A stretch of 7,707 bases of DNA, from contig DKJQ01000142.1 in the NCBI GenBank assembly GCA_002454845.1, forward strand, positions 1-7,707. Reading direction: 5' to 3'. The position numbers and the translations under genes are program-made. Shown here piece by piece: positions 1 through 6,491 of the stretch. The first letter of the stretch is position 1, and every line of letters starts with the position of its first letter. The notes beneath the pieces are model-generated. The model was given only the letters and a program-made list of their open reading frames with translations. It searched no databases and was not told where the DNA came from. The stretch is from Ignavibacteria bacterium UBA6688. Its GTDB lineage: Bacteria > Bacteroidota > Ignavibacteria > UBA10030.

Positions 1-1
1 A

Positions 2-2410
2 CGCCTCAAGATCATTCTGGGCATTCTGGGGACTGGGGCAGTTCTCCTCTTTGCCCTCGTTATCTTCCTGTACTACACGATCACCAAATCCTATCCGACA
101 GAATCGGGAACGATCCGAGTTCAGGGGATTCATACCGAAACGAAGATCTACCGTGACGAATTCGGTGTGCCGCATGTGATGGCCGGATCCGAGCATGATG
201 CCTACTTCGCTGTCGGGTACCTGCATGCTCAAGACAGGCTCTGGCAACTGGAGTTGGTACGGAGAGCCGGGCAGGGGAAGCTCGCCGAAGTGCTGGGGGA
301 GCGGGCGCTCGTCATTGATAAAATGTTTCGAACCCTCGGGATTTGGCAGCACGCCCAACGTCTCACGGGGGACTTGGATGAAGGGACCCGTATAGCCCTT
401 CAGTCCTACGCGGACGGTGTCTCGACATATATCGCGAACAGCCGGGGAAAATATCCAGTTGAATTCGACCTGCTCAAAATCGATCCGGAACCATGGACCG
501 TCGAACATTCCGTGCTTGTGAGCCGGTTGATGGCGTGGGAGCTGAACTATTCCCGCTGGGTCGATATCGTTCTCGGCGAGCTGGTGGAGCGGTTCGGAGC
601 TGCGAAGGCGGCAGAAATCTTTCCGTCCTGGCCCGAAGATGGCATCATCATCATTCCGGACGCGCTGCGGGGAAGAAAGTCCGCCTCCATGGGACTTGAC
701 CTGCTGAAAGCGGACCAGGCATACAGGAGCCTCCTCGGAAGCGGCGGGTTTCAGAGTGGAAGCAACGCCTGGGCAATTTCGGGCTCGAGATCAGTGACAG
801 GCAAACCGATGCTTGCCAATGACCCTCATCTTCTTTTTGCCATTCCGGCCCGGTGGTACGACCTCCATGTCTCTGCCCCCGGACTTGATGTCGCCGGCGC
901 CTCCATCGTGGGAACTCCGTTCGTTGTCATCGGAAGAAACCGCTCCATCGCATGGGGTGTCACCAATGCGATGATGGACGACCAGGATTTCTATGTCGAG
1001 GAGGTCGATTCCATCCAGCACCCAAGCCGGTCCCGGTTCAACAATACATGGCGTCCGGTGGAGCAGCGAATCGATTCGATTCTTGTGAAAGACGGAAGGC
1101 CGGTGCTGTTGACAACCTATCGAACCCATCGGGGCCCCATTATCAATCGTCTCGAGGAATCTGCCAGGTTTTCGCGCAATCTCCTTTCGATGCGATGGAC
1201 GGGACACGAAGTTTCCCATGAACTCCGCGCGTTTTACATGATCAACCGGGCTTCCACATGGCAGGAATTCCGCGAGGGATTGCGCCATTTCGGCGTGCCT
1301 GCTCAAAATTTCGTGTACGCAGATACGAGCGGGAATATCGGCTATTCCACAGCTGGTAAGCTGCCGGTCCGGAGAGCCAATTCTCATACACTCCCGTTTC
1401 CGGGCTGGAACGACGAGTTCGATTGGAAGGGGTTTGTTCCGTTCGATCAGATGCCGCAACTCGCCAACCCTCCAGAGGGATTTGTCGCAACAGCCAACAA
1501 CAAAATCGTCTCCGATTCCTATCCTCATTACATCTCCAATCTCTGGGAACCGCCGTGGAGGATCACGCGGATCGCCGAGTTGCTTCGAAGCAAACCGCAA
1601 TTTTCTCTCGAGGATATGCAAGGGATGCAGTTCGATCTTCTTTCACCTCATGCCAGAGAAGTTGTTCCCATCGTTCTCAAGGCATTTCAGGGTGAACGGG
1701 TGGAGGACGCCGATGTCCGTATGGCGTTAACGTATTTCCGCAATTGGAACTTTGAAATGGGGGAAGCGGATGTGTCGACTACCCTGTTTCAGACCTTCTT
1801 TACAGGGATGATCCGGAACACCCTTGAAGATGAAATGGGGAAGGAACTCCTGGGCCTGTACGATACCCTCTCTTCGATACCGCTTTCTACTCTGACAAAC
1901 CTGATGCGGAAGGGAAGGTCCCCCTGGTTTGATGATGTTACTACCCCGCAAGTGGAAACGATGGACGACATCATCCGCCTCAGCCTCCACCAGGCAATCG
2001 CCAATTTGAAACAGACCCTGGGAGGCGAACTGAAGGAATGGAAATGGGGGAGGGTGCATACCGTGGAGTTTCACCACGTGTTCGGTGGCAACGAGCTCCT
2101 GCGTCCGGTCTTCAACCGCGGTCCGTACCCGATCGGGGGATCGCACTCCACCATCAACAACGGCAATTTCTCCCTCGGCAGACCGTTTCTCAATAATGTC
2201 GGGCCCTCCACGCGACAAATTTTCGATCTTGCCGATGTTAATAATGGCCGCGCGGTCACACCCCCGGGGCAATCGGGACAAGTATATCACGGCCGGTATG
2301 ACGACCAGTTGGAACTCTGGCTTCAAGGGAAGTACCGGCGTTCGGTCATGGATCCGTCGGTCATAGAACAGGCCGGCTACGATCTTCTTCTCCTGCTCCC
2401 AAAGCGATGA
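2..2410 (+). CDS. Penicillin acylase family Ntn hydrolase, membrane-anchored (5' partial)
   Basis: The frame is open from the left edge, giving 802 visible codons; the true start lies upstream. The GTG at 167 cannot be the start because it falls inside the conserved alpha-chain motif RDEFGVPH (visible residues 51-58). Residues about 4-27 form one hydrophobic segment, a signal anchor or signal peptide, so the enzyme is probably periplasmic. Other hallmarks are HAQDRLWQ (75-82) and GSNAWA with Ser254. In this family autocatalytic cleavage before that Ser makes it the beta-chain N-terminal nucleophile. His276 in NDPHL is beta-residue 23, as in penicillin G acylase, and Asn499/Asn500 in ATANNK match the oxyanion-hole Asn region. 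The C-terminus has the family patterns GGSHSTINNG and PGQSGQ. The family hydrolyses amide bonds of N-acyl compounds such as beta-lactams or acyl-homoserine lactones; the substrate here cannot be read from sequence. Its TGA overlaps the next gene's ATG by 4 bases. Confidence 0.93.
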   Translation, partial: RLKIILGILGTGAVLLFALVIFLYYTITKSYPTESGTIRVQGIHTETKIYRDEFGVPHVMAGSEHDAYFAVGYLHAQDRLWQLELVRRAGQGKLAEVLGERALVIDKMFRTLGIWQHAQRLTGDLDEGTRIALQSYADGVSTYIANSRGKYPVEFDLLKIDPEPWTVEHSVLVSRLMAWELNYSRWVDIVLGELVERFGAAKAAEIFPSWPEDGIIIIPDALRGRKSASMGLDLLKADQAYRSLLGSGGFQSGSNAWAISGSRSVTGKPMLANDPHLLFAIPARWYDLHVSAPGLDVAGASIVGTPFVVIGRNRSIAWGVTNAMMDDQDFYVEEVDSIQHPSRSRFNNTWRPVEQRIDSILVKDGRPVLLTTYRTHRGPIINRLEESARFSRNLLSMRWTGHEVSHELRAFYMINRASTWQEFREGLRHFGVPAQNFVYADTSGNIGYSTAGKLPVRRANSHTLPFPGWNDEFDWKGFVPFDQMPQLANPPEGFVATANNKIVSDSYPHYISNLWEPPWRITRIAELLRSKPQFSLEDMQGMQFDLLSPHAREVVPIVLKAFQGERVEDADVRMALTYFRNWNFEMGEADVSTTLFQTFFTGMIRNTLEDEMGKELLGLYDTLSSIPLSTLTNLMRKGRSPWFDDVTTPQVETMDDIIRLSLHQAIANLKQTLGGELKEWKWGRVHTVEFHHVFGGNELLRPVFNRGPYPIGGSHSTINNGNFSLGRPFLNNVGPSTRQIFDLADVNNGRAVTPPGQSGQVYHGRYDDQLELWLQGKYRRSVMDPSVIEQAGYDLLLLLPKR

Positions 2411-3159
2411 GCTTCTCGAAGCGATTGATTGAAAATCTTGGCAGCGCACGGTCGGTCTGTGTCCTGACGGGAGCCGGCGTCTCCGCCGAGAGCGGCGTCC
2501 CGACCTTCCGGGGGGACGACGGGCTCTGGAAGAAGTTCAAGCCGGAGGAGCTCGCCAATTTCGATTCCTTCATCCGCAACCCGGACCTGGTATGGGAATG
2601 GTACTCCTATCGGAAGAAAGTGATGAAGGAGGTCGTCCCCAATCCAGCCCATACCGCGCTGGTCGAACTGCAAAAGCTCGTCCCCGAGTTTACCCTTGTG
2701 ACCCAAAACGTCGATAACCTCCATATTCGTGCGGGAAGCACAGGCGTCCTGGAACTCCATGGCAACATCGAACGAAGCTATTGCATCGATTGCAAGGAGC
2801 GTGAGGATGATGTGTCCCTCGATGCCTCGGGCAAAGTGCCGAGGTGCAGGCGGTGCGGGGGGTTGATTCGTCCCGACGTTGTGTGGTTTGGAGAGTTCCT
2901 CCCGCCCGATACCTTTGCACGAGCCGAGTGGGCTGCCGGTCATTGCGACGTATTCATAAGCGTGGGAACGTCGGCGGTCGTGTACCCTGCCGCTTCGCTC
3001 CCGCTGGCCGCATTGAACACAGGCGCGTACGTGGTTGAAATTAATCAGGAGTATACCGACCTTTCGTCGCGTGTGCATGAAACGATCCTCGGCAAAGCCG
3101 GGGTCATCCTGCCCGCCATCGTCCAGGCCCTCCACACACCCGGGAACCATTCCGTATGA
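2407..3159 (+). CDS. cobB: NAD-dependent protein deacylase, class III sirtuin (CobB/SIRT5-like)
   Basis: This 250-residue protein has the full sirtuin core. GAGVSAESG (22-30) and TFRG are the NAD-binding start of the Rossmann fold, TQNVDNLH is at 99-106, and His118 in LELHGN is the catalytic base. Cys126/Cys129 and Cys147/Cys150 form the structural zinc site. RPDVVWFGE (155-163) and VGTSAVVYPA (186-195) complete the fold. Tyr66 and Arg69 in WYSYRKK match the Y-x-x-R pair that binds acidic acyl groups in SIRT5 and bacterial CobB, so desuccinylase/demalonylase activity as well as deacetylation is likely (inference). Cytoplasmic; it removes acyl groups from lysines while consuming NAD+. The start is set by the ATGA overlap with the acylase gene and a normal family N-terminus. 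No clear Shine-Dalgarno precedes it, which fits translational coupling. It overlaps the pyruvate kinase start by 4 bases. Confidence 0.95.
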   Translation: MSFSKRLIENLGSARSVCVLTGAGVSAESGVPTFRGDDGLWKKFKPEELANFDSFIRNPDLVWEWYSYRKKVMKEVVPNPAHTALVELQKLVPEFTLVTQNVDNLHIRAGSTGVLELHGNIERSYCIDCKEREDDVSLDASGKVPRCRRCGGLIRPDVVWFGEFLPPDTFARAEWAAGHCDVFISVGTSAVVYPAASLPLAALNTGAYVVEINQEYTDLSSRVHETILGKAGVILPAIVQALHTPGNHSV

Positions 3160-4601
3160 ACCGCCCTACCTCGTTCGGCAATACCAAGATCATCTGCACC
3201 ATCGGACCCGCATCGCAGAGCGTCGATGTGCTCGTGAAGCTCATCGAGTCCGGCATGGATGTCGCACGCCTCAACTTCTCCCATGGAACGCACGAACAGC
3301 ATCAGAAAGTAATCGAGAATGTCAAGGAGGCGAGCCGCCGCTCCGGGGAATACATCACGCTGTTGCAGGATCTCAGCGGACCCAAGATCCGCACGGGATT
3401 CCTCCGGGAAAAAAAGGTCGAGATCAAGACGGGCGCGACCTTTACCTTTACCATCGATGAGATCGAGGGGAATGAACAGCGTGTGTCAACAACGTACAAG
3501 CAACTCGCAGTGGATGTACGGGAAGGGGACACGATCCTGGTGGACGATGGGAAAATGAAGTTCACCGTGATGGAGAAAACGGAAAGGGATGTGATCTGCA
3601 AGGCGATCAACGGCGGCATCCTGTCGGAGAAGAAGGGGATGAACCTTCCAGGGGTGAAGGTGAGCGTTCCCTCCTACACCGACAAAGATATTGACGACTT
3701 GCAGTTTGGGCTTGCCAACGATATCGATTACGTGGCTCTGTCATTCGTTCGTTCGGCGGAGGATATCCGGCAACTACGGGAAATCCTGATTCAGCGGGCC
3801 CCGAAAGGAAAGCGGGTGCCGATCGTCGCAAAGATTGAGAAGGGGGAGGCCGTCGATGACATCGACGCGATCATTCGCGAGGCGGACGTGATCATGGTGG
3901 CCCGTGGGGACCTCGGTGTGGAACTGGAACCTGAAGAAGTGCCGGTGATTCAAAAGATGATCGTGAGGAAGTGCAACGATGCAGGCGTTCCGGTCATCGT
4001 CGCGACGCAGATGCTCGAATCCATGATCGAATATCCCCGCCCCACACGCGCAGAGGCAAACGATGTTGCCAATGCGGTGATCGACGGGGCCGATGCGGTG
4101 ATGCTGAGCGGTGAAACGTCCGTCGGCAGGTTCCCCATGGAAGCGGTCGGAACGATGGACCGGATCATCCGGAAGGCGGAGGAGCACCGGCGCGACCGTC
4201 TCGATATCGAGCACGTTTCCATCAATCTGGACCAGCGCATCTCCGATGCGATGGGGCGGGCAGCGTGTGTCATCGCGCGCCAGTTGAATGCCAGGGCCAT
4301 TGTGCCGATCACGTTCTCCGGCTACAGCGCGATGAACATCGCGAAGTATCGTCCCACCTCCCCCATTCTCGCCGTGACAGGGAGGGAGAAAGTGTTGCGT
4401 CGCCTGAATCTGATCTGGGGTGTGCGCGGCATCCTCATTCCCGATTTTGTCGGCGGCACCGACGAGGCATTCAAGAAGATCAATGAAGAATTGAAGCGGC
4501 ACGGGTATGTGCAGGCGGGGGATTACGTGGTCTATACGGCCGGAATCCCGCTTCTGTCGAAAGGCTCAACAAACTCGGTGAAGGTGGAGAAGGTGGAGTA
4601 G
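3156..4601 (+). CDS. pyk: Pyruvate kinase
   Basis: This 481-residue protein, normal for bacterial pyruvate kinase, converts phosphoenolpyruvate and ADP to pyruvate and ATP in the last step of glycolysis. TKIICTIGPAS (10-20) and MDVARLNFSHG (34-44, Arg38) begin the barrel; the B-domain lid spans about 75-170. AKIEKGEA (225-232) supplies catalytic Lys226 and metal ligand Glu228. ARGDLG (249-254) supplies metal ligand Asp252. ATQMLESM (283-290) has the active-site Thr284, and MLSGETSVG follows at 316-324. The C-terminal allosteric domain is about 360-478. Lys77 in SGPKIRTG is the residue associated with K+-independent enzymes, whereas K+-dependent ones have Glu. The ATG overlaps the sirtuin stop by 4 bases and has no strong ribosome-binding site, so coupling is likely. 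The last six codons are a 9-base tandem duplication (4581-4598) encoding KVEKVE. No convincing terminator hairpin follows. Confidence 0.98.
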   Translation: MNRPTSFGNTKIICTIGPASQSVDVLVKLIESGMDVARLNFSHGTHEQHQKVIENVKEASRRSGEYITLLQDLSGPKIRTGFLREKKVEIKTGATFTFTIDEIEGNEQRVSTTYKQLAVDVREGDTILVDDGKMKFTVMEKTERDVICKAINGGILSEKKGMNLPGVKVSVPSYTDKDIDDLQFGLANDIDYVALSFVRSAEDIRQLREILIQRAPKGKRVPIVAKIEKGEAVDDIDAIIREADVIMVARGDLGVELEPEEVPVIQKMIVRKCNDAGVPVIVATQMLESMIEYPRPTRAEANDVANAVIDGADAVMLSGETSVGRFPMEAVGTMDRIIRKAEEHRRDRLDIEHVSINLDQRISDAMGRAACVIARQLNARAIVPITFSGYSAMNIAKYRPTSPILAVTGREKVLRRLNLIWGVRGILIPDFVGGTDEAFKKINEELKRHGYVQAGDYVVYTAGIPLLSKGSTNSVKVEKVE

Positions 4602-4618
4602 GACATCAGGTGGCAGAA

Positions 4619-4668
4619 TTCAACCCTTCAACCTTCAACCTTCAACCTTAAACTTTGAACTTGAAACC
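4619..4668. repeat. Degenerate heptanucleotide tandem array between convergent genes
   Basis: Four copies of TTCAACC lie at 4619-4625, 4627-4633, 4634-4640 and 4641-4647, with one extra C at 4626. They are followed in register by TTAAACT (4648-4654), TTGAACT (4655-4661) and a weaker unit TGAAACC (4662-4668). The array fills most of the 75-base gap between the pyruvate kinase stop and the stop of the oppositely oriented cytochrome gene. Most units fit TTNAANN, a pattern shared with the array at 7680-7707. It resembles the short tandemly repeated heptamers known from cyanobacteria and other bacteria. Function is unknown. Confidence 0.85.
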
Positions 4669-4676
4669 CTCAGCTC

Positions 4677-5057
4677 TCAATCTTTCCTAGCCCCCGCCTC
4701 AATCCAATCATACACGATCTTCACCTCCTCGTCGCTCAATTTCTTCCGGTTGCGAGCCATTTGTTTGCCGAACGGAGGATTGGGAAGAAGCTTCAGGTAC
4801 AAGTTGCTCTCTTTTGGTTTCCCGGCCACCACGGTTTTCTCATGGTTCCCCCCCTTCATCAGCCTTTCGTAATCGTCCATCGCAAGGCCGCTCGGGTTTT
4901 CGTTCTCTTCAAGGTGGCATGGGAGGCAATTCGATTTGATGAGAGGGTGCACCTCTTTCGCGAAGCTCGGGCCCTTTTTGGCCTGTGCAGCCATCCCGAT
5001 TCCCATCACAAGGGCAGCGGCCCCGATCGTTATCACAAGGGGAAGAAGACGCTTCAT
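4677..5057 (-). CDS. Secreted monohaem c-type cytochrome, PSCyt1-like
   Basis: This 126-residue protein has a signal peptide (positive MKR, hydrophobic stretch to about residue 23, likely cleavage after AQA at 26), so it acts in the periplasm. Cys44-Leu-Pro-Cys47-His48 is a CxxCH covalent haem-attachment site. Downstream are a SGLAMDDYERLMKGG stretch (56-70), GKPKESNLYLKL (79-90), Met100 as a plausible distal haem ligand, and a closing LSDEEVKIVYDWIEAGA (107-123). This layout is that of the Planctomycete-type cytochrome c domain (PF07635 by my recognition), which usually occurs as part of larger proteins; here it stands alone. It lies 12 bases downstream of the barrel gene on the same strand and is probably cotranscribed. 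Its Shine-Dalgarno-like AGGAAAGG touches that gene's stop. Likely an electron carrier; its donor and acceptor cannot be inferred. Confidence 0.9.
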   Translation of the reverse strand: MKRLLPLVITIGAAALVMGIGMAAQAKKGPSFAKEVHPLIKSNCLPCHLEENENPSGLAMDDYERLMKGGNHEKTVVAGKPKESNLYLKLLPNPPFGKQMARNRKKLSDEEVKIVYDWIEAGARKD

Positions 5058-5063
5058 GGAGAA

Positions 5064-5071
5064 CCTTTCCT
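5064..5071 (-). promoter_or_regulatory. Ribosome-binding site of the cytochrome gene, overlapping the barrel stop codon
   Basis: Read on the minus strand, AGGAAAGG ends 6 bases before the cytochrome ATG (5057-5055). Its first bases overlap the barrel gene's TAG stop (5072-5070). This supports both the chosen start and coupled translation of the two genes. Confidence 0.6.
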
Positions 5072-6203
5072 ATAAATAGAAATGGAAGAGGACGTGGAGA
5101 TCAACGACATCGCGGTTGATCACATCATCTGAGGTCAAGCGAAGAAGGGGCCGCACCTCGACGCCGCTGAGCGGGAAAAATTCAAATCCCCCCGAAAGGC
5201 GTGTGACGCTCCCGCTCTGCACATCCGTATTCGGATCGAAGAAATCGTACATCACCTTCAGGTCGAGTCCCGGAATGACCATGTAGCTCCCCTCGACCAT
5301 CAACGCCAGTTGTTTGAGGTCCCTGCCGGCCGCGTTTCGCTGGAGCCGGTCACCGTTAATTCCCATCAGCGGTGAGTTCCCCTCAATGCGTTCCACGTCG
5401 CCGACGACCGTGAGCCTGTTGAAGAACGTCAGGGCGCCGTAGCCACCGACCATGTTATACCGTTCCGGTCCCGAAACATCGTTGTAGGATGACACTCCGA
5501 GCATCAGGTTTGCCGGCCCAAGGTTGAACCGCCCTTCTGCTTTTCCAAACACCGCTTTCGCCATGTCTCCATCCCGGTCCCCCACAACGCCGTTGGTCAA
5601 TGCCGCAAGCAGGGAAAAAGGCCCCGGGTTCAAGCCGACCTCGATGCCGGTTTGTTGTCCGGTATTGTTCCTGAAGGGCGTCACCTCCCGCACGGAAGAG
5701 GTGTGGTCGTCCAGGCGGAGGCCGTACGGAGGGGTGAAGCGGCCCAGCTTGATGTAACCGCTCGCAGGAAGGATTCTCGCAATCCCGAAAACCTCGTACC
5801 GGTTGAAGGGTCCGAACGCCGGGTTCACAAACAGGCTGACCCGCTTCGAGATCGCGAGGTTGAAATACACATCCGCCTGCATCGGGAAGAACGAGCTCCG
5901 CGACTCCTCAGGATTATCCTTCATTTGAGTGAAGGCGAGGAAGCGAAAATCGACGCCATAGGAAATGAAATCGTTGATCTGCGTCGTGAACTCCTCGAGT
6001 CCGTACTCCTCCTGGAGCGATTCGAGGACGATATCCTCCCGTCCGTACGACAGGCCGAACGTGTTGCGCATCCCGCCGCCGCTTGGGTTCACGTGACAGC
6101 TCTGGCAGGAAAAATTAGTCCGGCTTGCAAAGCGGGGAAGGGAAAACGCCGTTGCAGAGAAAAGAAGGCAACAGACCAACAGGACGGGCAATCGTTGCTT
6201 CAT
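5070..6203 (-). CDS. Outer-membrane-type beta-barrel protein with an N-terminal CxxCH motif
   Basis: This 377-residue protein has a signal peptide (MKQR, hydrophobic core to about residue 20). Next comes Cys33-Gln-Ser-Cys36-His37 followed by NPSGGGMRNTFG (39-50), a compact haem-attachment-like motif rather than a full cytochrome domain. From about residue 75 to the end the sequence is amphipathic strands with aromatic girdles and Gly/Asn/Asp turns, for example YIKLGRFTPPYGLRL (150-164) and LDLKVMYDFFDPN (313-325). It ends in alternating hydrophobic and aromatic residues (DLHVLFHFYL), as outer-membrane barrels do. I recognise the general build but no named family; a porin, a haem-bearing barrel or an electron conduit are all possible. 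The ATG has GAGGA 4 bases upstream. It is the first gene of a two-gene unit with the cytochrome. Confidence 0.82.
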   Translation of the reverse strand: MKQRLPVLLVCCLLFSATAFSLPRFASRTNFSCQSCHVNPSGGGMRNTFGLSYGREDIVLESLQEEYGLEEFTTQINDFISYGVDFRFLAFTQMKDNPEESRSSFFPMQADVYFNLAISKRVSLFVNPAFGPFNRYEVFGIARILPASGYIKLGRFTPPYGLRLDDHTSSVREVTPFRNNTGQQTGIEVGLNPGPFSLLAALTNGVVGDRDGDMAKAVFGKAEGRFNLGPANLMLGVSSYNDVSGPERYNMVGGYGALTFFNRLTVVGDVERIEGNSPLMGINGDRLQRNAAGRDLKQLALMVEGSYMVIPGLDLKVMYDFFDPNTDVQSGSVTRLSGGFEFFPLSGVEVRPLLRLTSDDVINRDVVDLHVLFHFYL

Positions 6204-6210
6204 AGATTCC

Positions 6211-6226
6211 TCAGTGATCGTACTGA
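6211..6226. promoter_or_regulatory. Dyad upstream of the barrel gene, touching its Shine-Dalgarno
   Basis: TCAGT (6211-6215) and ACTGA (6222-6226) are perfect inverted 5-mers around a 6-base centre. The left arm overlaps the GAGGA ribosome-binding sequence (minus strand, 6212-6208) of the barrel gene. It could be an operator or a small RNA hairpin affecting translation, but a 5-base dyad can also arise by chance. Confidence 0.25.
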
Positions 6227-6262
6227 ATGAGAATGATGGAAGGTATTAAGCATCAAATTCTT

Positions 6263-6289
6263 TATTTCGTGACTTTAGCGTATTTCGTG
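6263..6289. repeat. 9-base direct repeat with degenerate middle unit
   Basis: TATTTCGTG occurs exactly at 6263-6271 and 6281-6289. The 9 bases between (ACTTTAGCG) match it at five positions, giving a three-unit period-9 tract. On the minus strand it reads as CACGAAATA units, similar in style to CACGAAG-type tracts that I believe are scattered between genes in several environmental bacterial phyla. It is probably one copy of a dispersed element. Confidence 0.6.
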
Positions 6290-6311
6290 GGCTTAAAAGT
6301 TACGCCAAAGT
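6272..6311. repeat. 11-base imperfect inverted repeat (stem-loop)
   Basis: ACTTTAGCGTA (6272-6282) and TACGCCAAAGT (6301-6311) are complementary at 10 of 11 positions around an 18-base loop. The left arm begins at the middle unit of the period-9 repeat, so the two signals may belong to one element. The hairpin lies 69 bases upstream of the barrel start codon. A run of five A's (6316-6320) lies just past its right arm, so on the minus strand the T-run precedes the stem, and neither strand has a T-run after it. It does not look like an intrinsic terminator. Confidence 0.5.
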
Positions 6312-6331
6312 AGCCAAAAACGGATTGAATA

Positions 6332-6341
6332 TCAATATTGA
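6332..6341. promoter_or_regulatory. Perfect 10-base AT-rich palindrome
   Basis: TCAATATTGA is identical to its reverse complement and sits in a TTGAATATCAATATTGA context with overlapping near-dyads. It could be a transcription-factor site between divergent promoters. A palindrome of this length in AT-rich sequence is weak evidence on its own. Confidence 0.25.
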
Positions 6342-6377
6342 GAAGGACGTGAAGCCGGTGTTCTTAGGAGCATGGAG

Positions 6378-6422
6378 GGAAGACTGCCTTCTCTTCCGTG
6401 AGGTTGGGGCCCGTAGTGGTCC
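6378..6422 (+). other. Two adjacent small hairpins of unknown role
   Basis: GGAAGA (6378-6383) pairs with TCTTCC (6392-6397) around 8 bases. GGGCC (6407-6411) then pairs with GGTCC (6418-6422, one wobble) around 6 bases. They precede the promoter candidate for threonine synthase. There is no T-run directly after either one, and I match no riboswitch or known RNA to them. Confidence 0.25.
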
Positions 6423-6433
6423 GGCCTTTCCTC

Positions 6434-6462
6434 TTGATTCTCCGATGAACTCACTCTACATT
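6434..6462 (+). promoter_or_regulatory. thrC: Candidate sigma70-type promoter for threonine synthase
   Basis: TTGATT (6434-6439) and TACATT (6457-6462) each match four of six consensus positions and are separated by 17 bases. This would start transcription near 6469, about 44 bases before the gene. If the host uses a Bacteroidota-type sigma factor the consensus would differ, so the call is tentative. Confidence 0.35.
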
Positions 6463-6481
6463 CTCGGCACGTTTTAAACCA

Positions 6482-6491
6482 ATGATATCAT
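6482..6491. promoter_or_regulatory. Perfect 10-base palindrome just before threonine synthase
   Basis: ATGATATCAT is a perfect palindrome ending 21 bases before the ATG at 6513 and downstream of the promoter candidate. It could be an operator; no specific regulator is recognisable. Confidence 0.25.

Noticed and set aside
167..169. GTG as the start codon of the acylase
   Set aside because: It falls within the conserved RDEFGVPH motif. The frame is open to the window edge and encodes a membrane segment and the alpha-chain start upstream.
791..1621. Long minus-strand open frame opposite the acylase gene
   Set aside because: It is antisense to a gene with intact family motifs, and its translation is Arg/His/Pro-rich without domains. 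Similar antisense frames opposite the sirtuin, pyk and thrC were rejected for the same reason.
4581..4647. Possible terminator hairpin between the GGTGGAG-rich end of pyk and the TTCAACC array
   Set aside because: Only about 6 paired bases (GAAGGT/ACCTTC) with a long loop and no T-run.
6228..6237. TGAGAATGAT, resembling half of a Fur box before the barrel/cytochrome unit
   Set aside because: Only one half matches; there is no second inverted half-site, so iron control is not supported.
6372..6401. Tiny ORF (9 codons, MEGRLPSLP) after AGGAG, a possible leader peptide for thrC
   Set aside because: The AGGAG is only one base from the ATG, there are no Thr or Ile codons, and it lies upstream of the promoter candidate.
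6250..6477. Plus-strand open frame of about 75 codons in the intergenic region, ending in a TAA
   Set aside because: It has no ATG near its beginning and no ribosome-binding site. It runs through the repeat element and its translation resembles no family I know; open length is the only support.
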